Assembly (NCBI RefSeq): GCF_023159225.1 | Contig: NC_063171.1 | Span: 4,507,501 to 4,571,500 of the forward strand | DNA: 64,000 nucleotides | Direction of reading: 5' to 3' | DNA from: Perognathus longimembris pacificus | Taxonomy: Eukaryota; Chordata; Mammalia; Rodentia; Heteromyidae | Shown here: one piece after another, positions 1-13,571 of the stretch | How positions within the stretch are numbered: the stretch's first letter is position 1 | Layout: the number at the start of each line of letters is the position of its first letter | Made by a program: the position numbers and the translations under genes | Notes under the pieces: generated by a model | Database searches by the model: none | What the model was told of the DNA's origin: nothing | What the model saw: the letters and a program-made list of their open reading frames with translations, nothing else

Positions 1-31
1 GCTCTGGACATGGAGGAAAGAAATTGTACAG
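1..31 (+). CDS. FBN2: FBN2 exon, C-terminal end of cbEGF11 (cut by window edge)
   Basis: Frame 1 reads [10 protein letters not shown] plus the first base of the next Asp codon, then a donor GTGAGG at 32. This is the last stretch of cbEGF11, including its sixth Cys, with a possible N-glycosylation sequon N-C-T. The residues match what I recall of fibrillin-2 (FBN1 has SEERNCT here). It joins in frame to the exon at 3262. Only ten codons are visible, so identity rests on the junction and on the downstream gene. Confidence 0.9.
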
Positions 32-2416
32 GTGAGGTTGATCATTTGGGTTATTAGGTAGAGCAAGCTCTCTTTCCTTTGTTTAAAGATCCTTTCTTCA
101 AAAACTCATTCTCTAGCCAGGCGCCAGTGTCTTGTGCCTATCTTAGCTGCTTAGGAGGCAGATATTTGAGGATGGTGGTTCAAAGCCAGCCCAGGCAGGA
201 AAATTCATGCGGCTCTTTTCACCAATAACCACCGAAAAGCTAGAGTACATCGTAGATCAAATAATAGAGCACCAGATCTGAGCTAAGAGACAGCACCTAG
301 GCCCTAAGTTCAAACCCAGATACCAACACACACCTACACCCACAGCCACCATCTTCCCACTATGAGTATGTAATTTCTTCCTACTATTCTTTTCTTTATA
401 CTTAAACCAGTTATGCAAATAAACATGTGAGAGAAAACTTCAAAACAGCACAGGAGTGCTTTTTATGTATGTGCAGGAGTGCCATAAAAATGTGATTTTC
501 AAAATCACATATATATGTGTTCAGACTGTAGTGTAGCTGTTAACTATAACAATATATAAACTTGGATAGTATAATACTAAAAACTTTTAAGTTTGCTTTA
601 AAGGTACTGTGATCTATTTTCCTCATCTGAAAATGGTACTCATAATTCTTTCATTTGAAAAGATGCAGAGTTACAGTATAGTGTAATAAAATCATTCCTA
701 TCTGCTAGAGCTGCTCAGAGACCAGGGTGATGACTACCAAGGAGGTCCTGACATCCCAGGGCTTTGTACAGCCTCACATCAGGGTGGCAGGGAGGAGTAC
801 CTTCCCTCTAGGATAGGGGCTAGGCAGCTATTCACACTGTGTGCTGCACTTCAGAATCTCCTATGGGCTCCATCCTGTTAAGTTTAGGCAAACAAATCCT
901 TTCAGCCACTAGGCTTTTCATTGTCAAGCAGATCTCGTGCAGTGTTCCCCCAAGAACCTTGCATTGTCTCAGGCAAGCCTGATCCTGGATAACCTAATTG
1001 ATGCCTCCTGTGGTTCTGATCGCAGCTCTTATTTTTGGTGTGAAACTAGCCAAACGTGTTCAAGATTCAATGTCTTGAACACTCTCTCTCCTCAAATAGA
1101 ATATATTTTTGTTGACAGCAGCACCACATTGTTTGGGGATATAATACAAAATCTCAAGGAAAATAGCATACAATGTCAGACACTTCACTGAAACTAGGTG
1201 TTCTCTGGATCCTGCCCATGCTGCCTGTACTCACACTCACTGTGTCTCTGCAGTCCGTGGCTCTGGGACAAACTGTACCCAAGATGCATTACTGTGCTCC
1301 ACTTACATACTTTAGTCTGTTGACTCTCCAGTTAGTCCATATCTTTAAAGTTAGAATTTCTGTTTAGCTTTCTAGGACCAATTTAAAACTACTTCTTCTA
1401 AAAATGTCAGCTCTCCACAGAAAGAAGCTAATACATATTCAGCATTTTCTATGAGACAAGAAGTGTTTTAGTCCTAAATACAAAGTGGATTGTACTGCAA
1501 ATAAATTCAGATACAGGAAAGTTAAATTATTTTCTGTAGGCTTTAAACGCAAATGTTAGACTGGGGCTGTGCCCTGGCATTGACTCCAGAATATTCTTTT
1601 TGCCATTTGCTGGTCCCCACCCCCAACACACACATAATTTTTCACTACTTTTTTTTTTTTTTTTTTTTTTGGCCAGTCCTGGGCCTTGGACTCAGGGCCT
1701 GAGCACTGTCCCTGGCTTCTTTTTGCTCAAGGCTAGCACTCTGCCACTTGAGCCACAGCGCCGCTTCTGGCCGTTTTCTGTATATGTGGTGCTGGGGAAT
1801 CGAACCTAGGGCCTCGTGTATCCGAGGCAGGCACTCTTGCCACTAGGCTATATCCCCAGCCCAACTACTTTTTGACAATTAGATCAGCAAATGTTTCCCA
1901 CTGTTATAACCTGAGATCAAGAATAGTCCATGGAGACACAACTAAAGGTTGGAAGGGATTTTATTTACAAAGTAGCTTTATTTACAACCTAAAACCCTGA
2001 ACCAGAACAGCTCTCCACCTCCAAATGCTGGCCTGTGACTACCTTGTCCTGGGCTAATTATCCAGATCCCAGACCAGTCCTGACCTTCAAGCCTCCACTC
2101 CTTAACCTCCAACAGCCTCAACCTCCAAACCTCTAGAGGAATGAGTTTCTTTCTATTCCTCCTTCCTACAGGCCTCACCTCTACTCAGGCCCCAGACTTC
2201 CCCACAGGTCTTGGGCCTCAGGCTTCTCTGCTGGCCTCAGGCTTCAGACACCTCAGGCTTTAGGCTCATCTGCAGGCCTCAGGCTTTGGACTTCCCCACA
2301 GGCCTCAGGCTTAGGCTCTTTCGTAGGCTGGCTCAGCTCAGCTCAGCTCCTCTGGCAGGAACCGCCCGCCCACTTTCCTCTTCCTCTCCTCCTCCTCCCT
2401 GAACCTCCAAACAAGC

Positions 2417-2470
<54 letters not shown>

Positions 2471-5400
2471 GGCCCTCTGATGTCCCACCCCCTTCCAGTA
2501 GCACACACACACACACACACACATACGCACACACACACCCTGGCCCTCTGATGTCCCACCCCCTTCCAGTAGCCAGGCCCACTTAGAAGCGCCACAGTGG
2601 CAGTGAAGTCAGTGTGGGCGGGACTTCCTAGGCTGCCCCTACCACACTCCTGACTCTCCCAACAGCCTGATGCCACGGCCCCCTCCTGCAGTCCACTGGT
2701 TATTATGCCATCCAAAGGTGACCCTCATAGCACACGCTGGGCATACTCCAAGGCTGGTGCTTGATGCACACTCTGTGGCTGGAGTCAGCTTGCTGTGTCT
2801 GCCTCATTACTTCCCTGTCCTGCCAGCCACACTGCGAAGAGGCCCATCCATGCCTGCTCCCACCACGGGCTGGCACTGCAGGCTTCCTCCCTCATATCTA
2901 CTGCTTCTGAGTTTTCTTTGTGACTCATTCAACCCATAGCATAGTTCCTTGGTTCATCCTTCTAGTTTTATGTCCAAACCACTCACAAAGCAGTACTTGT
3001 CATTTCAGAATTCTTGAAGGCAATAGTTGCCACCTGCCTGTTGGCCATGTCAGTTTTGGCAGTTGGGGAAAGGAATGTGCTTAAGGCCTGGTCTCCTTGA
3101 CCTTATCTCCAGAAACATACACCCCTGCTCTTAACATAGTCTTCCCCAACATTCCCAGGGCAAGGCCCCTTCACATGAAAGGAAGGCTGAATCCCTCCCT
3201 TGGACTGTAATGCCTTCGCATCTCATTCTGCTCTTTTATTTCTTTCAAACGTGTGGACTAGACATCGACGAGTGCAGGATCTCCCCTGACCTCTGTGGCA
3301 GTGGCGTCTGTGTCAACACACCAGGCAGCTTCGAGTGCGAGTGCTTTGAAGGTTATGAGAGTGGCTTCATGATGATGAAGAACTGCATGGGTGAGCACAG
3401 CCAGCCCTTCATGGCTGGTTCTGAATCCCCTCTGGCCGTATGTGTTCATTGGCTCTACTGCTGCTCCTCTCAGCCTATGAGTGGTATACTGGGTGGGGCA
3501 CTGTATATGAGAGAGAACAGGTTTAATGTCAAATCGGAAATCACCTCCTAGATAGTAGGCTCTTGAGAGTCCCAACTTTGGGTGCCTGAGTGGTAATGAG
3601 ACACTGAGACTGAATTATGTTTATTTATAGAATCCACAAACAAACTAATTATTCAGTGAGGGATTCATTTGAAGTGGATGGCATGGTGTGATGACCCCCG
3701 ATTTGTGTTCTGTCATGCCAACCCCATGCTGAGACCCTTATTTGTGCCCTATTACTAACACTGGTATTTTCAACCTCAACGGTTTCATTTTTAGTGACTT
3801 CTGGGATTCATGTCACACGATGATTATGAGTCTAAGATACCTTCCACATGTAATTGGAGCTAACAAGAATACTAACACTACTAACACATATGTTGAGTTG
3901 ATAATCTGAAGCATATGTAATTTTATTTTTATCTGTTGTAAACTATTCGTTTCATATGAAATAAAGGTATTTAATTTTAATAATATATTTCATTTAGCTA
4001 AATATCCAGAATATTATCATTTTATATCATCAGTAAAACAAAATATTAGAGAAGTAGACATTGTCTATTTCTGTGTCTTTAAAATCTAGACTAGCTACCC
4101 ATGCTGAGTAGCCATGCCTACTTAGAGCTCACCATGTGAAAGGCCCATACAATGGATTCTCTGCATTTTCTCATAGACAACAGGGTAATTAGTTGGTAGT
4201 TAGACCCTTGGTCTGGTAGGCCAGCATCTTTCTTTATACGCCTCTAGGTAGGCCCCTGAAATAAGAGGCTAGCATCTTTCTTTGTACAATGCATGATCAA
4301 TACCCTTTAGGAAAAGCAAGGTGATTTCAGGTATAATTATTTTATTATTGAGTACTTAGCTAGCCTTTTCATTGTCTCACAAAAAAGAAAAACAAAACAA
4401 AATAATTTCCCCAATTTTTATTGATCTCCTGGCTGTGATTTGGTGAGCAGGAACCAGCTGTGCTGTATATATGACCTGAACATAGGTTTCTGGTTTTTAA
4501 TGTTTCTGCCAAATGTATACTGCAGTATCCACAAGAGTGGGTGAATGTGTGGTCTAGGAGCAAGCAGTCTGTCTTCCTGTAACTGCCTTCACAGCATGGA
4601 CTAATTCTTGAGCATCATCTTGATGCATTTACCTCTCCAGATGAGTCTCCCCTGAAAAGCTCATTAATTTAACTAAGTAGGGTGATGTTATAGAAACAAT
4701 TTTTTTAGGTGCTTGCTATCTTTAAGACTAGAGTCTTCATGATTTTACTAAGAATGAGAAAGCTGCATAGTGCTTACCCCATCTTCTAAATTGCAGTCAC
4801 TCATTTACCTCAGATAACACTTGTCTTCCCATGCTGTCTGTGTGAACGTTCTTAATGGCTCTCACGTTTTTACCTTGCAGACATTGACGAATGTGAACGT
4901 AACCCTCTCCTTTGTAGGGGTGGCACCTGTGTGAACACTGAGGGCAGCTTCCACTGTGACTGCCCACTGGGACATGAGCTGTCACTGTCACGCGAGGACT
5001 GTGTGGGTGAGTTTGTCCCCTAGCTGCACAGAAGGCAAAGGTCTGGCATTACTTGTAGCAAATGTGTTTTTCTGATATACGTGAAATCTAGCTACTGCAA
5101 GTTGGACATAGGGAATCCCTCCATCTAGACTCGGGCTGTTTCCTCTGCCATGCACTAATGAGCTGGCTCTATTCTGGTAAGCCTGCAAGCACAGTGCTGG
5201 TCCCTATGTAAAGGCTGCAAGGGAGGCTGAATAGTCTCATCCTCCAGGTAGCATAGAGTGGACTTGTTGCCTAGGCCTGCCCCTCGGTTGTTCACCTGCA
5301 TACTCTGTCCAGTCCCTTGTCCATTCCTCAGGCAAAGTCCACTCTGCACATGTATCTATCCACTTTTCACAGAAGCACTGTTTTCTGTCCCAGTCCTGAG

Positions 5401-8400
5401 CTCCATAGGAATGACAGAGGGACGGGAGAGCCCTGAAAGCTGTTCACTGAGCACTCCACCTGTGCTGTCATAAATAAAGACAGTCTTGGAGTTCACTCAG
5501 TTCCCATGTGCTGATGCTCAAGCTTTCATTGAGCCAGGAGGCCTCTTCTTTATAGTAACACTTCTTGAAACAATAAGGAAATAAGTCATTAAAATGGATT
5601 TTTAAATATATTTACAAAATAACTTTAGCACACCTCCCAAATAGATGTGCAATATTTTATAAGCCTGTATTGCTGTGCTAATATATCAGATAAATTTTGG
5701 ACTAAACAAATTTTTAAAAGATGCATTGTAAAGTTATAAGATTTTATGTTATTACTATAAAGCCTTTTACATGGCCAGATAACATCTGTAATATAAGCTA
5801 CACAGGAGGCTAAGATTTGTAGGACTGGGGCTCTAGGCAAACTAAGGCAGAAATGTCCACTAGAGTTCTTCAGGATAATCACCTGGACTGGAGGCATAGC
5901 TCAAGTGGTCAAGAGCCAGCTAAGCAAGCAAAGTGAGTAGAGGCCCTGAGTTCAAATGCCAGTACAGGAAAAAAATATTTTTTCAGAATGTTAACAAATA
6001 TTACATTAAGTATATATTACATAAAATAAATAATACAGCTTGTCTAAGGTGAACACACTCTGATATGTTGAGAAACAGAGTCAGGAATCTTTGTAAAGTT
6101 CTATTTATTTTATTACTTAGTTTGATAGATCTTAGAGCTGAAAAAAGCACCTTAAGAGGTATAACAATGCTATAAAATGTATGTCTCTATAATATAAAAT
6201 AAACAATGACCATAAACATAATTTGCATCACATAGTCTTATTAGTGATTTTAAGACGTTGGGATGACCATCTCACTATATGAAAATACTTTGGTTTGCCA
6301 TTGTGTTTAACCAGTATTGTGTCTGACAGGTAGCTTGTACCAAGAAGTAGGTCCCTCTACCAAGAATGATTGCAACGTTAGTCTCACTGATTTTACAGAT
6401 CGATTCTACAGATCGTTGTAGGAGTCACTTTCCCATCTTGTAAATGTGTATTTCATGTAAAATAAGCAGTATGGCTTGTAGATCCACCTCTCCATGCATG
6501 TAAGCACCAAGTGGCAAAAGCAGATAAACAAGTCAGTTTTTCTCTCAGGCTTCTGTTTCCTGGAGCCATATCTTCCTCAAAGATAGCACAAGTTTTGTAA
6601 GCAACACATGCCACCCAACAAAGATGAGGTGAGCATGCTGGTGTAAACTCATAATGTAGATAGTAGTAGATTTCATTACTAGCATGTACTACATCTGTGG
6701 GATCTGTGTGGTAATTAGTAGCCATATATGAATATGATATTTTAATTAAAATAAATGGCATTAAAATTTTATGCTAACCACATTTTGAGGACTCAGTAGA
6801 TCATGCAGCTACATATTAAACAGCATAGCTAGTACATTGCATCACTGTAGAAAGTTCTACTTCTATGGAAGTTAACAATAAGTAGAAGCAGAGATTGCAG
6901 CATTATCTTAAATCACTCTTTCTTGTGGCATACGTATGCCTCTGGAGACCTCTGCTTCAGGGAAGCCTATTCTTAGTTGGTTTTGTGATTTTTCTTGTGC
7001 ATGGAGCATTTATTCTGTTTATCTTTTCTAGATATTAATGAGTGTTCCTTGAGTGACAATCTCTGCAGGAATGGCAAATGTGTAAACATGATTGGAACCT
7101 ATCAGTGCTCTTGCAATTCTGGATACCAAGCCACACCAGACCGCCAAGGCTGCACAGGTGAGAGGGGGCAAAACATGTCTGTGGTTCTGTCTCTCAACTC
7201 ACCTGCGATTATTTTTGGCATCAAATAGTTATGAAAGTCGTGAGAATCCTTCATTTTAAAGTTGATTCTAATAATGGGGAATGAGCTCCAGGGTTCTGTG
7301 ATTTACTAGTTTCTCAAGAGAATCACTGGTCTTATAGAAAATGCTGAATTCCAGAGTTATCATATTTCAGAATTTTTTAATGCTTGGATACTGGAGTTAA
7401 ATTAAGAGTAGGGAGGTAAAAAAGAACTAAAAGATGAATGATACACCTTTAACTCAGCATAAATAGTAAGGCGAAAATCCCAAAGCCACTGGAGCATTCA
7501 TTGCCTATTTAAATAGAAAAAAGCTTATTTTTTTTTTAAACACAAGGGAGTAGTAGATCTGTGACGCCGTATGTTCGCATGTTGTTTTCACAGACATTGA
7601 CGAGTGTCTGATCATGAACGGAGGCTGTGACACTCTGTGCACCAACTCGGAAGGAAGCTACGCGTGCAGCTGCATTGAAGGCTATGCCCTGATGCCTGAC
7701 GGGAGATCGTGCGCGGGTACAGAGAAAAACCCACTGGCTTTGTGCCTGCAGTTAACCTTATCTAACAAACATGGCTCTGAATGTTGTCAAGCAGAACCTA
7801 TTCAGGAAAAGATATTAGAGATGGAGAGAGGTGTTCTCTGTTTTCACTTGATGATAACTTTGTTTCTCATCAGATATTGATGAATGTGAGAATAACCCCG
7901 ACACCTGTGACGGGGGGCAGTGCACCAACATCCCTGGGGAGTACCGCTGCCTCTGCTATGATGGGTTCATGGCTTCTATGGACATGAAAACATGCATTGG
8001 TGGGTATTTGAAGCAGAGGGCAGATACTTACATACATGCGTAGCCATTTAAATGCACACATGAGAACATGAGCAGAGGAAGGTTTTTTTCTATTATAACT
8101 TCAGGTACTGTGGTTAAATGAAACACTGTTGAAAATGAAAACTAGGAAAAATTAATGGGGTGCTGCTAAATCAACACAAATAGTAGGGGAAAAATCCAAA
8201 GCTATTTAAGCATTGTCTGATTTTAAAAAAGGAAAATATAATGAGATTTTGCTGGCTCTCTACCATTTGACCCATGCCTCCAGTCCTGATTTCTGCTGGT
8301 TATTTTAGAGATGAGACTCAAAGATTTTTCTGCTGGTCTAGCTTCAAAGTGAGATCGTTCATGTTGGGCGCCTGTGACTTATACCTGTAGATAGATCCTC

Positions 8401-11400
8401 AGGAGGCCAATCTAAAGATTGTAGTTTGAAGCCAGCCTGGGCAGAAAAGTCTTTATGAGACTCTTATCTACAGTTAACCACTAAAAAACCATAAGTGGTT
8501 GGTTCTGTGGCTCAAGTGGTAGAGCTCTAGCCTTGGGCACAGAGAGGCTCAGTAACAGCACCCAAGCCCCACAGCTGACAAGTAAAAAACAAAAAACAGT
8601 GAAATCCTCTAGATCTCAGTCTTCTGAAAAGCTAAAATTATAGGTGTGAATTACTGGCACCTAGCTTTGTCATATATTTATTTTTTTAAGAAGTAGACCT
8701 AGGGCTGGGATGTGGCACAGTGGCAAAGCGCTTGCCTAGCAAGTGCAACGTCCTGGGTTTGATCCCCAGTAGCAAAAGAGAAAAGACAAAAAAATACAGT
8801 CAAAAAAAATACAGTTAAAAAAAAAGAAGTAGACCTGCCGTGTAATCTTTTTGCAAAATTAGTTTTTTTAATTTTACAAGAATTATAAAATATGAGAAGG
8901 AACAATGGTTTGGAAAAGTCTTAAAGACAAATAATTTATTTGCAATACCAGTACTGAAAGTGGATTGTGATTTAAATAAGGTGTGCTTCAGTAGGATGGT
9001 ACTTCATTTAAAAGACAGCTTTTAAATTTCAGTGATGACCAAATGCTAACCAAGATCTTGAAAATATATTTTCTAGATGTGAATGAGTGTGACCTCAATT
9101 CAAACATCTGTATGTTCGGGGAGTGCGAGAACACCAAGGGCTCTTTTATTTGCCACTGCCAGCTGGGCTATTCGGTGAAGAAGGGAACCACTGGATGCAC
9201 AGGTGGGTTTCAAGCTGTGTCCTTCAGCTTCCCAGGTTCCTTTATGGCTCTTCAAACAGGCTCCCACAATGGGGCTGTGGCTGTGTGTGTGTGTGATGAG
9301 CAAGTGAGGATCCTGACACAGGGGGTTGTGCTCCTGTGCCTCTCAGCAGCATTTGCTTTCTTAACCTGACTGCTGCCCAGATGGAGGTGCTGCATGAAGG
9401 AACAGCAGAAAACGTATGGGGATCCTAGTTTCTATGTGCTTTTACAATTTTCTTAAATTCTGCTTAGACACTTCCTTACCACCATATCTTCTTCCCTTTA
9501 CTCTTTCTGTTTGCTTTTGTCCTCCCTTCTCTTTGCCTGAATTGTTTTCTTTCCTTTATTTATTTGTTCAGCCCACGTACTTTATCCAATAATTAATTTT
9601 AACCTTTCACTTACAGATGAAGCTAGAAAGTGCCATGATCAGGGTTTGGACTAGATGCACTTCAATGCCCCAATTGAAGCATCTGTATGGTATTTTGCTC
9701 AAAGTAGGCAGTGAGAGGCTTAGGCTCCAAGGGAGCCCTGAAGCTGACCCCTCTAAGAAAGAGCTGGTAATGAGAACAGGTCTGCTTGCCATCAGCACAG
9801 CAGGTGTCTGCATGTGTCATATAATCAGTGAACTGGATAAAGCAGAGTGTATTTTAGAAAGCTTTGCAAAACCAAATATACAAAATACAAATATTGTCCT
9901 TAGATAATTTCATTCTCATGTAAACATCAGGGTATAATTACACAAACTAAGACAGCAATATAATCTTAAAACACCACTATCAAATATCTCGTCTTCCTTG
10001 GGCAAAATGTGGCTATGTGATACCAAATTCTGTATCTTTGTGTGCATATATACAGGTGTATATATGTAATAGATAATCACAGACGCACCTACTGGTCATT
10101 CGTCAAGGTTTCAGGAAATGTATTCTCAAATAAATATAAAAGGTAATTACAGACAGTGGTGGCCCACACCTATAACCTTAGCTACTTAGAAAGCAGAGAT
10201 TTGAGGATCACTGCTCAGAGCCATCCATAGGAAAAAAAGTACATGAGACTCTTAGCTACTATTAACCAACAAAAAGGCTAGAAGTAGAGGTGTGTCTAAA
10301 GTCCTAGTGCACCAGCCTAGAGCAAAAAAGCCAAGTGAAAGTACGAGTACCTGAGTTCAAGTCCCAGTACTGGCAAAAACAAAGATATGAATACACATCT
10401 AAGTGACAGTTTACAAAAACTTTGAAATAAATGTTGTATTGATTCTAAAGTGATAGAGTTTTGAAAGAAAAATGGGAAACTACTCATTTTAAGTCATATT
10501 TTCAATATTCTGTATTTTAATGGAAAAAAGTCAGACGTTTTTATCTTTGTGAAAACCTTTAATAAATGTTCATTAGAGGGAGTGTGGAGTTTGTGCTTTG
10601 GAAATAACATTTTTCTTGATATGTAGATTTGGTGTCCTCTCCTTAGAGTTCTTTCTGAGCCTTTGTGGGGTAAAGGGCTGAAGGTTAACCTGGGGCAAAC
10701 AGCTGATGTACCTCATGCCTATAAAGATGCACCTATCAATTTCTTCTAAAGAAGGATTGATTTCGTCTGGATCATAAACCAAAATATTGAAAACAAGTGA
10801 TATTAATGCTCTGTGTTTCTGTATGGTTTTGTATTTTAAATTTATCCTTTTAAAAGACATTCAGAATTACTGAGTTTGTGTTTCCCCTTTTTCTTATTAA
10901 CTCTAATTTCTCAGATGTGGACGAGTGTGAAATTGGCGCCCACAACTGTGACATGCATGCCTTGTGTCTGAACATCCCGGGAAGCTTCAAGTGCAGCTGC
11001 CGAGAAGGCTGGGTGGGAAATGGCATCAAATGTATCGGTAAGTTTGATGAGGGAGGACAGTCTTGTAAAGGAACTTCTTATCCAAATGTTAGTAGCTCAT
11101 GTCTACAATCCTAGATACTTAGGAGGATAGAGGTTCAAAGCCAGCCCAGGTAGAAAAATCCATGACCGTCCTATCTTTAGTTAACTAGCAAAAAACTAGA
11201 AGTGGCATCATGGCTTAAACAGTAGAGTACCAGCCTTGAGCACAAAAACAAGAGACCCTAAGTTCAAGATGTATTACTGGCACAATAAACAAACAAAAAA
11301 ACAAATGTTCATCTTTGTGGTTATTTAACCCACACATTTGAGTAGCAATATATTTGTTACTTTCCATTTATACTCTTACAAATCAAAGAATGTCTTTAGA

Positions 11401-13526
11401 TGCAGGAATAATTCCTACTCAATAGTTTTAGCCTTCATAGAAATGGTCAAACTACACTAACATGCCTTGGCATCTGCTTTTTCCTATGTAATGCTTAGGA
11501 AACAGTTATTTTCTATGCATCCAGTAAGCCATACCGCTGTCTCATTAACAATAACTGACTTGGTTTTCCAGGCTCTTCACAATCAGTGTGACTTAAAACT
11601 CAGTGAAGGCCACATATGGTAGTATACATTTATGAGCCACTCACAGGGCAGAAATCAGGAGGACCAAAGTTCAAGGCTATCCCTTGAGACCTCATCTTAA
11701 ACAATAAGCTAGGCATGAAGTCCAGCACTGGGCAAAAATGTGAAACTATATCTGAAAAATAAACCTAATTTTGAAAGGAAAAGGGGAAAGTGAGGATTTA
11801 CAGGTATGACTCAAGTGATTGAAGCCTGCCTTGCAAGCATAAGGCCTAAAGTTCACCCTTGTACCACCAAAAACAAATAAGTTAATAAATAAAGAGATAC
11901 ACAGCGAAAATAAATGGAGGAAATAGAAAGACTGGTTCACACAAGCACTCAGATCTGTAGTGAATGGTTACTACCAGACTCTTGCTAGAAGGTAGGATTC
12001 TTCCTCCAGATAGATCTGAGTGTATTATAGGACTCCAAAGGAGAAGAGGAAAGCTGCTTCCCTGGGTTGAATAGCTCTTGAGCTGGAGTCTTGTAATAAG
12101 TACTTTATAGCTATAGGTAGAGGACTGGATTTTACCATTGGTATCATTCACAATTCACTTTAATATACTCAGTGTTTTACATGGCTTAACAATAAACCAT
12201 TTTTCCATCTGGTAAGAATTATCCAGGTTAGTTTAAGATAGAAAAGAAAGAAAGCTGAACTGACCTCCCTGTGGTGATTACTCATTAAAAGCTTATAGGA
12301 TTACTAATAAGGCTTTAGGAATGGCCTTAACATCTCTTCTTAGTAATGCAAGTTAATAGCTTCCTGGGATGTCAAATGATCATAGTTCCCCAATAATTTA
12401 GCTACATAACCTTGTATGATAGCTTTATTAAGTATACCAGCCAATCTCTAGTCTAGCCACTTTTGTAACATTAATCTAACAACTTTTCAGCTACATGCTC
12501 ACTCCTATTGTTCTAGTTCCACAGGTCCACCTTTTTTGGCTTTTCGTTTCCATCATAAGTGTTTCTTATCAATCTGGGTAGCTATTACAGGATGACCTGT
12601 TTCCAGTGTCAGAGATTTTGCAGTGTCCAGGCACACGTCTCATATATCATCCAAGGCCACCTTTTCCTTCTCATCTTTATTGTACAGTCTAGTCTCAACA
12701 TTTGCCTGCCTTGTGTTTATTTGCTCCATGCTAAAAGGAACCCTTTGTGTGCTTCTTTATTTCCTCCCTGGACTTCTTGACACTGGTTCATTGCTTCTTC
12801 TATTCAGTCAGCTAACTCTTCCCACATCCTTTGGGTCTGAATTTGATGAAAAACTACCTATGAAAACCTGAGTTTTTCCCTTTTCATTCTCTGATTGTAC
12901 CTTTGTGATTTCCTTTGTAATGCATAATTAAACCTCTTTCTGTACTCAGCATCTATCTCCTATATTAGGCTAAGGACTATGTGAGACCAAAAATCATACT
13001 TTCCTCATCTATAAAATCAACTTGAAAAGTATGATAATTATCCTGTTCTGGAATTCAGTAGTATTTTCAGAATTGTCCTTTTTCCAATCATAGGATAACT
13101 AGCAATAAATATACTCTCAGTAGAAGTCAAATGGAAATATAATACTGGTTTTTCTATTAACTGCTATAAATCATGAAATACTTTAATTCATATTTGGGCC
13201 CCAAATTTGTGTCATCTACATTGTAGACCCTGAAGATAAACTAAGACACATTCCATTTGACCAATTCATATGTAAGTTAAGATGCATTAAAATTCTTTCT
13301 GGGTGTTTAAATGTCCCACCTCCATTTCTCATCATCATTGCTACATTTTCTTGGCCACAGATCTGGATGAATGTTCTAATGGAACCCACCAGTGTAGCAT
13401 AAATGCTCAGTGTGTGAATACTCCTGGCTCATACCGATGTACCTGCTCTCAGGGCTTCACTGGCGATGGCTTTACCTGTTCAGGTGAGTGTTAGTCCCCA
13501 GGTGAGTTCTGATGTGGTTGTCATGA

Positions 13527-13571
<45 letters not shown>

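Larger units (their letters stand above)
32..3261 (+). other. FBN2 intron (cbEGF11-cbEGF12)
   Basis: A 3.2-kb GT-AG intron. It contains a B1-ID SINE at its 5' end, a young reversed ID-dimer SINE at 1645-1862, a degenerate CAGGCCTCAGG-type repeat at 2169-2326 and a compound CA repeat at 2419-2573. A short inverted repeat with 10-base arms lies at 490-510. The ORFs here are short and show no coding signature. Confidence 0.8.
8000..9076 (+). other. FBN2 intron (cbEGF16-cbEGF17)
   Basis: A 1.1-kb intron carrying a B1-ID SINE (about 8362-8598) and a monomeric ID element with flanking duplication (8701-8823). Confidence 0.85.
11038..13360 (+). other. FBN2 intron (cbEGF18-cbEGF19)
   Basis: A 2.3-kb intron with a B1-ID SINE at about 11085-11295 and a weaker, older SINE-like stretch at about 11605-11876. 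From 11880 to 13360 I see no repeat or gene. Confidence 0.8.

Noticed and set aside
1600..1809. ORF encoding [18 protein letters not shown] and similar peptides elsewhere
   Set aside because: The same peptide recurs at several loci because it is a reversed ID-dimer SINE, not a conserved protein.
2333..2715. Antisense ORFs rich in Cys-Val repeats
   Set aside because: They are translations of the CA microsatellite.
8701..8780. tRNA gene
   Set aside because: Box A and B-like sequences are present, but a poly-A tail and target-site duplication show it is an ID SINE, and no cloverleaf was found.
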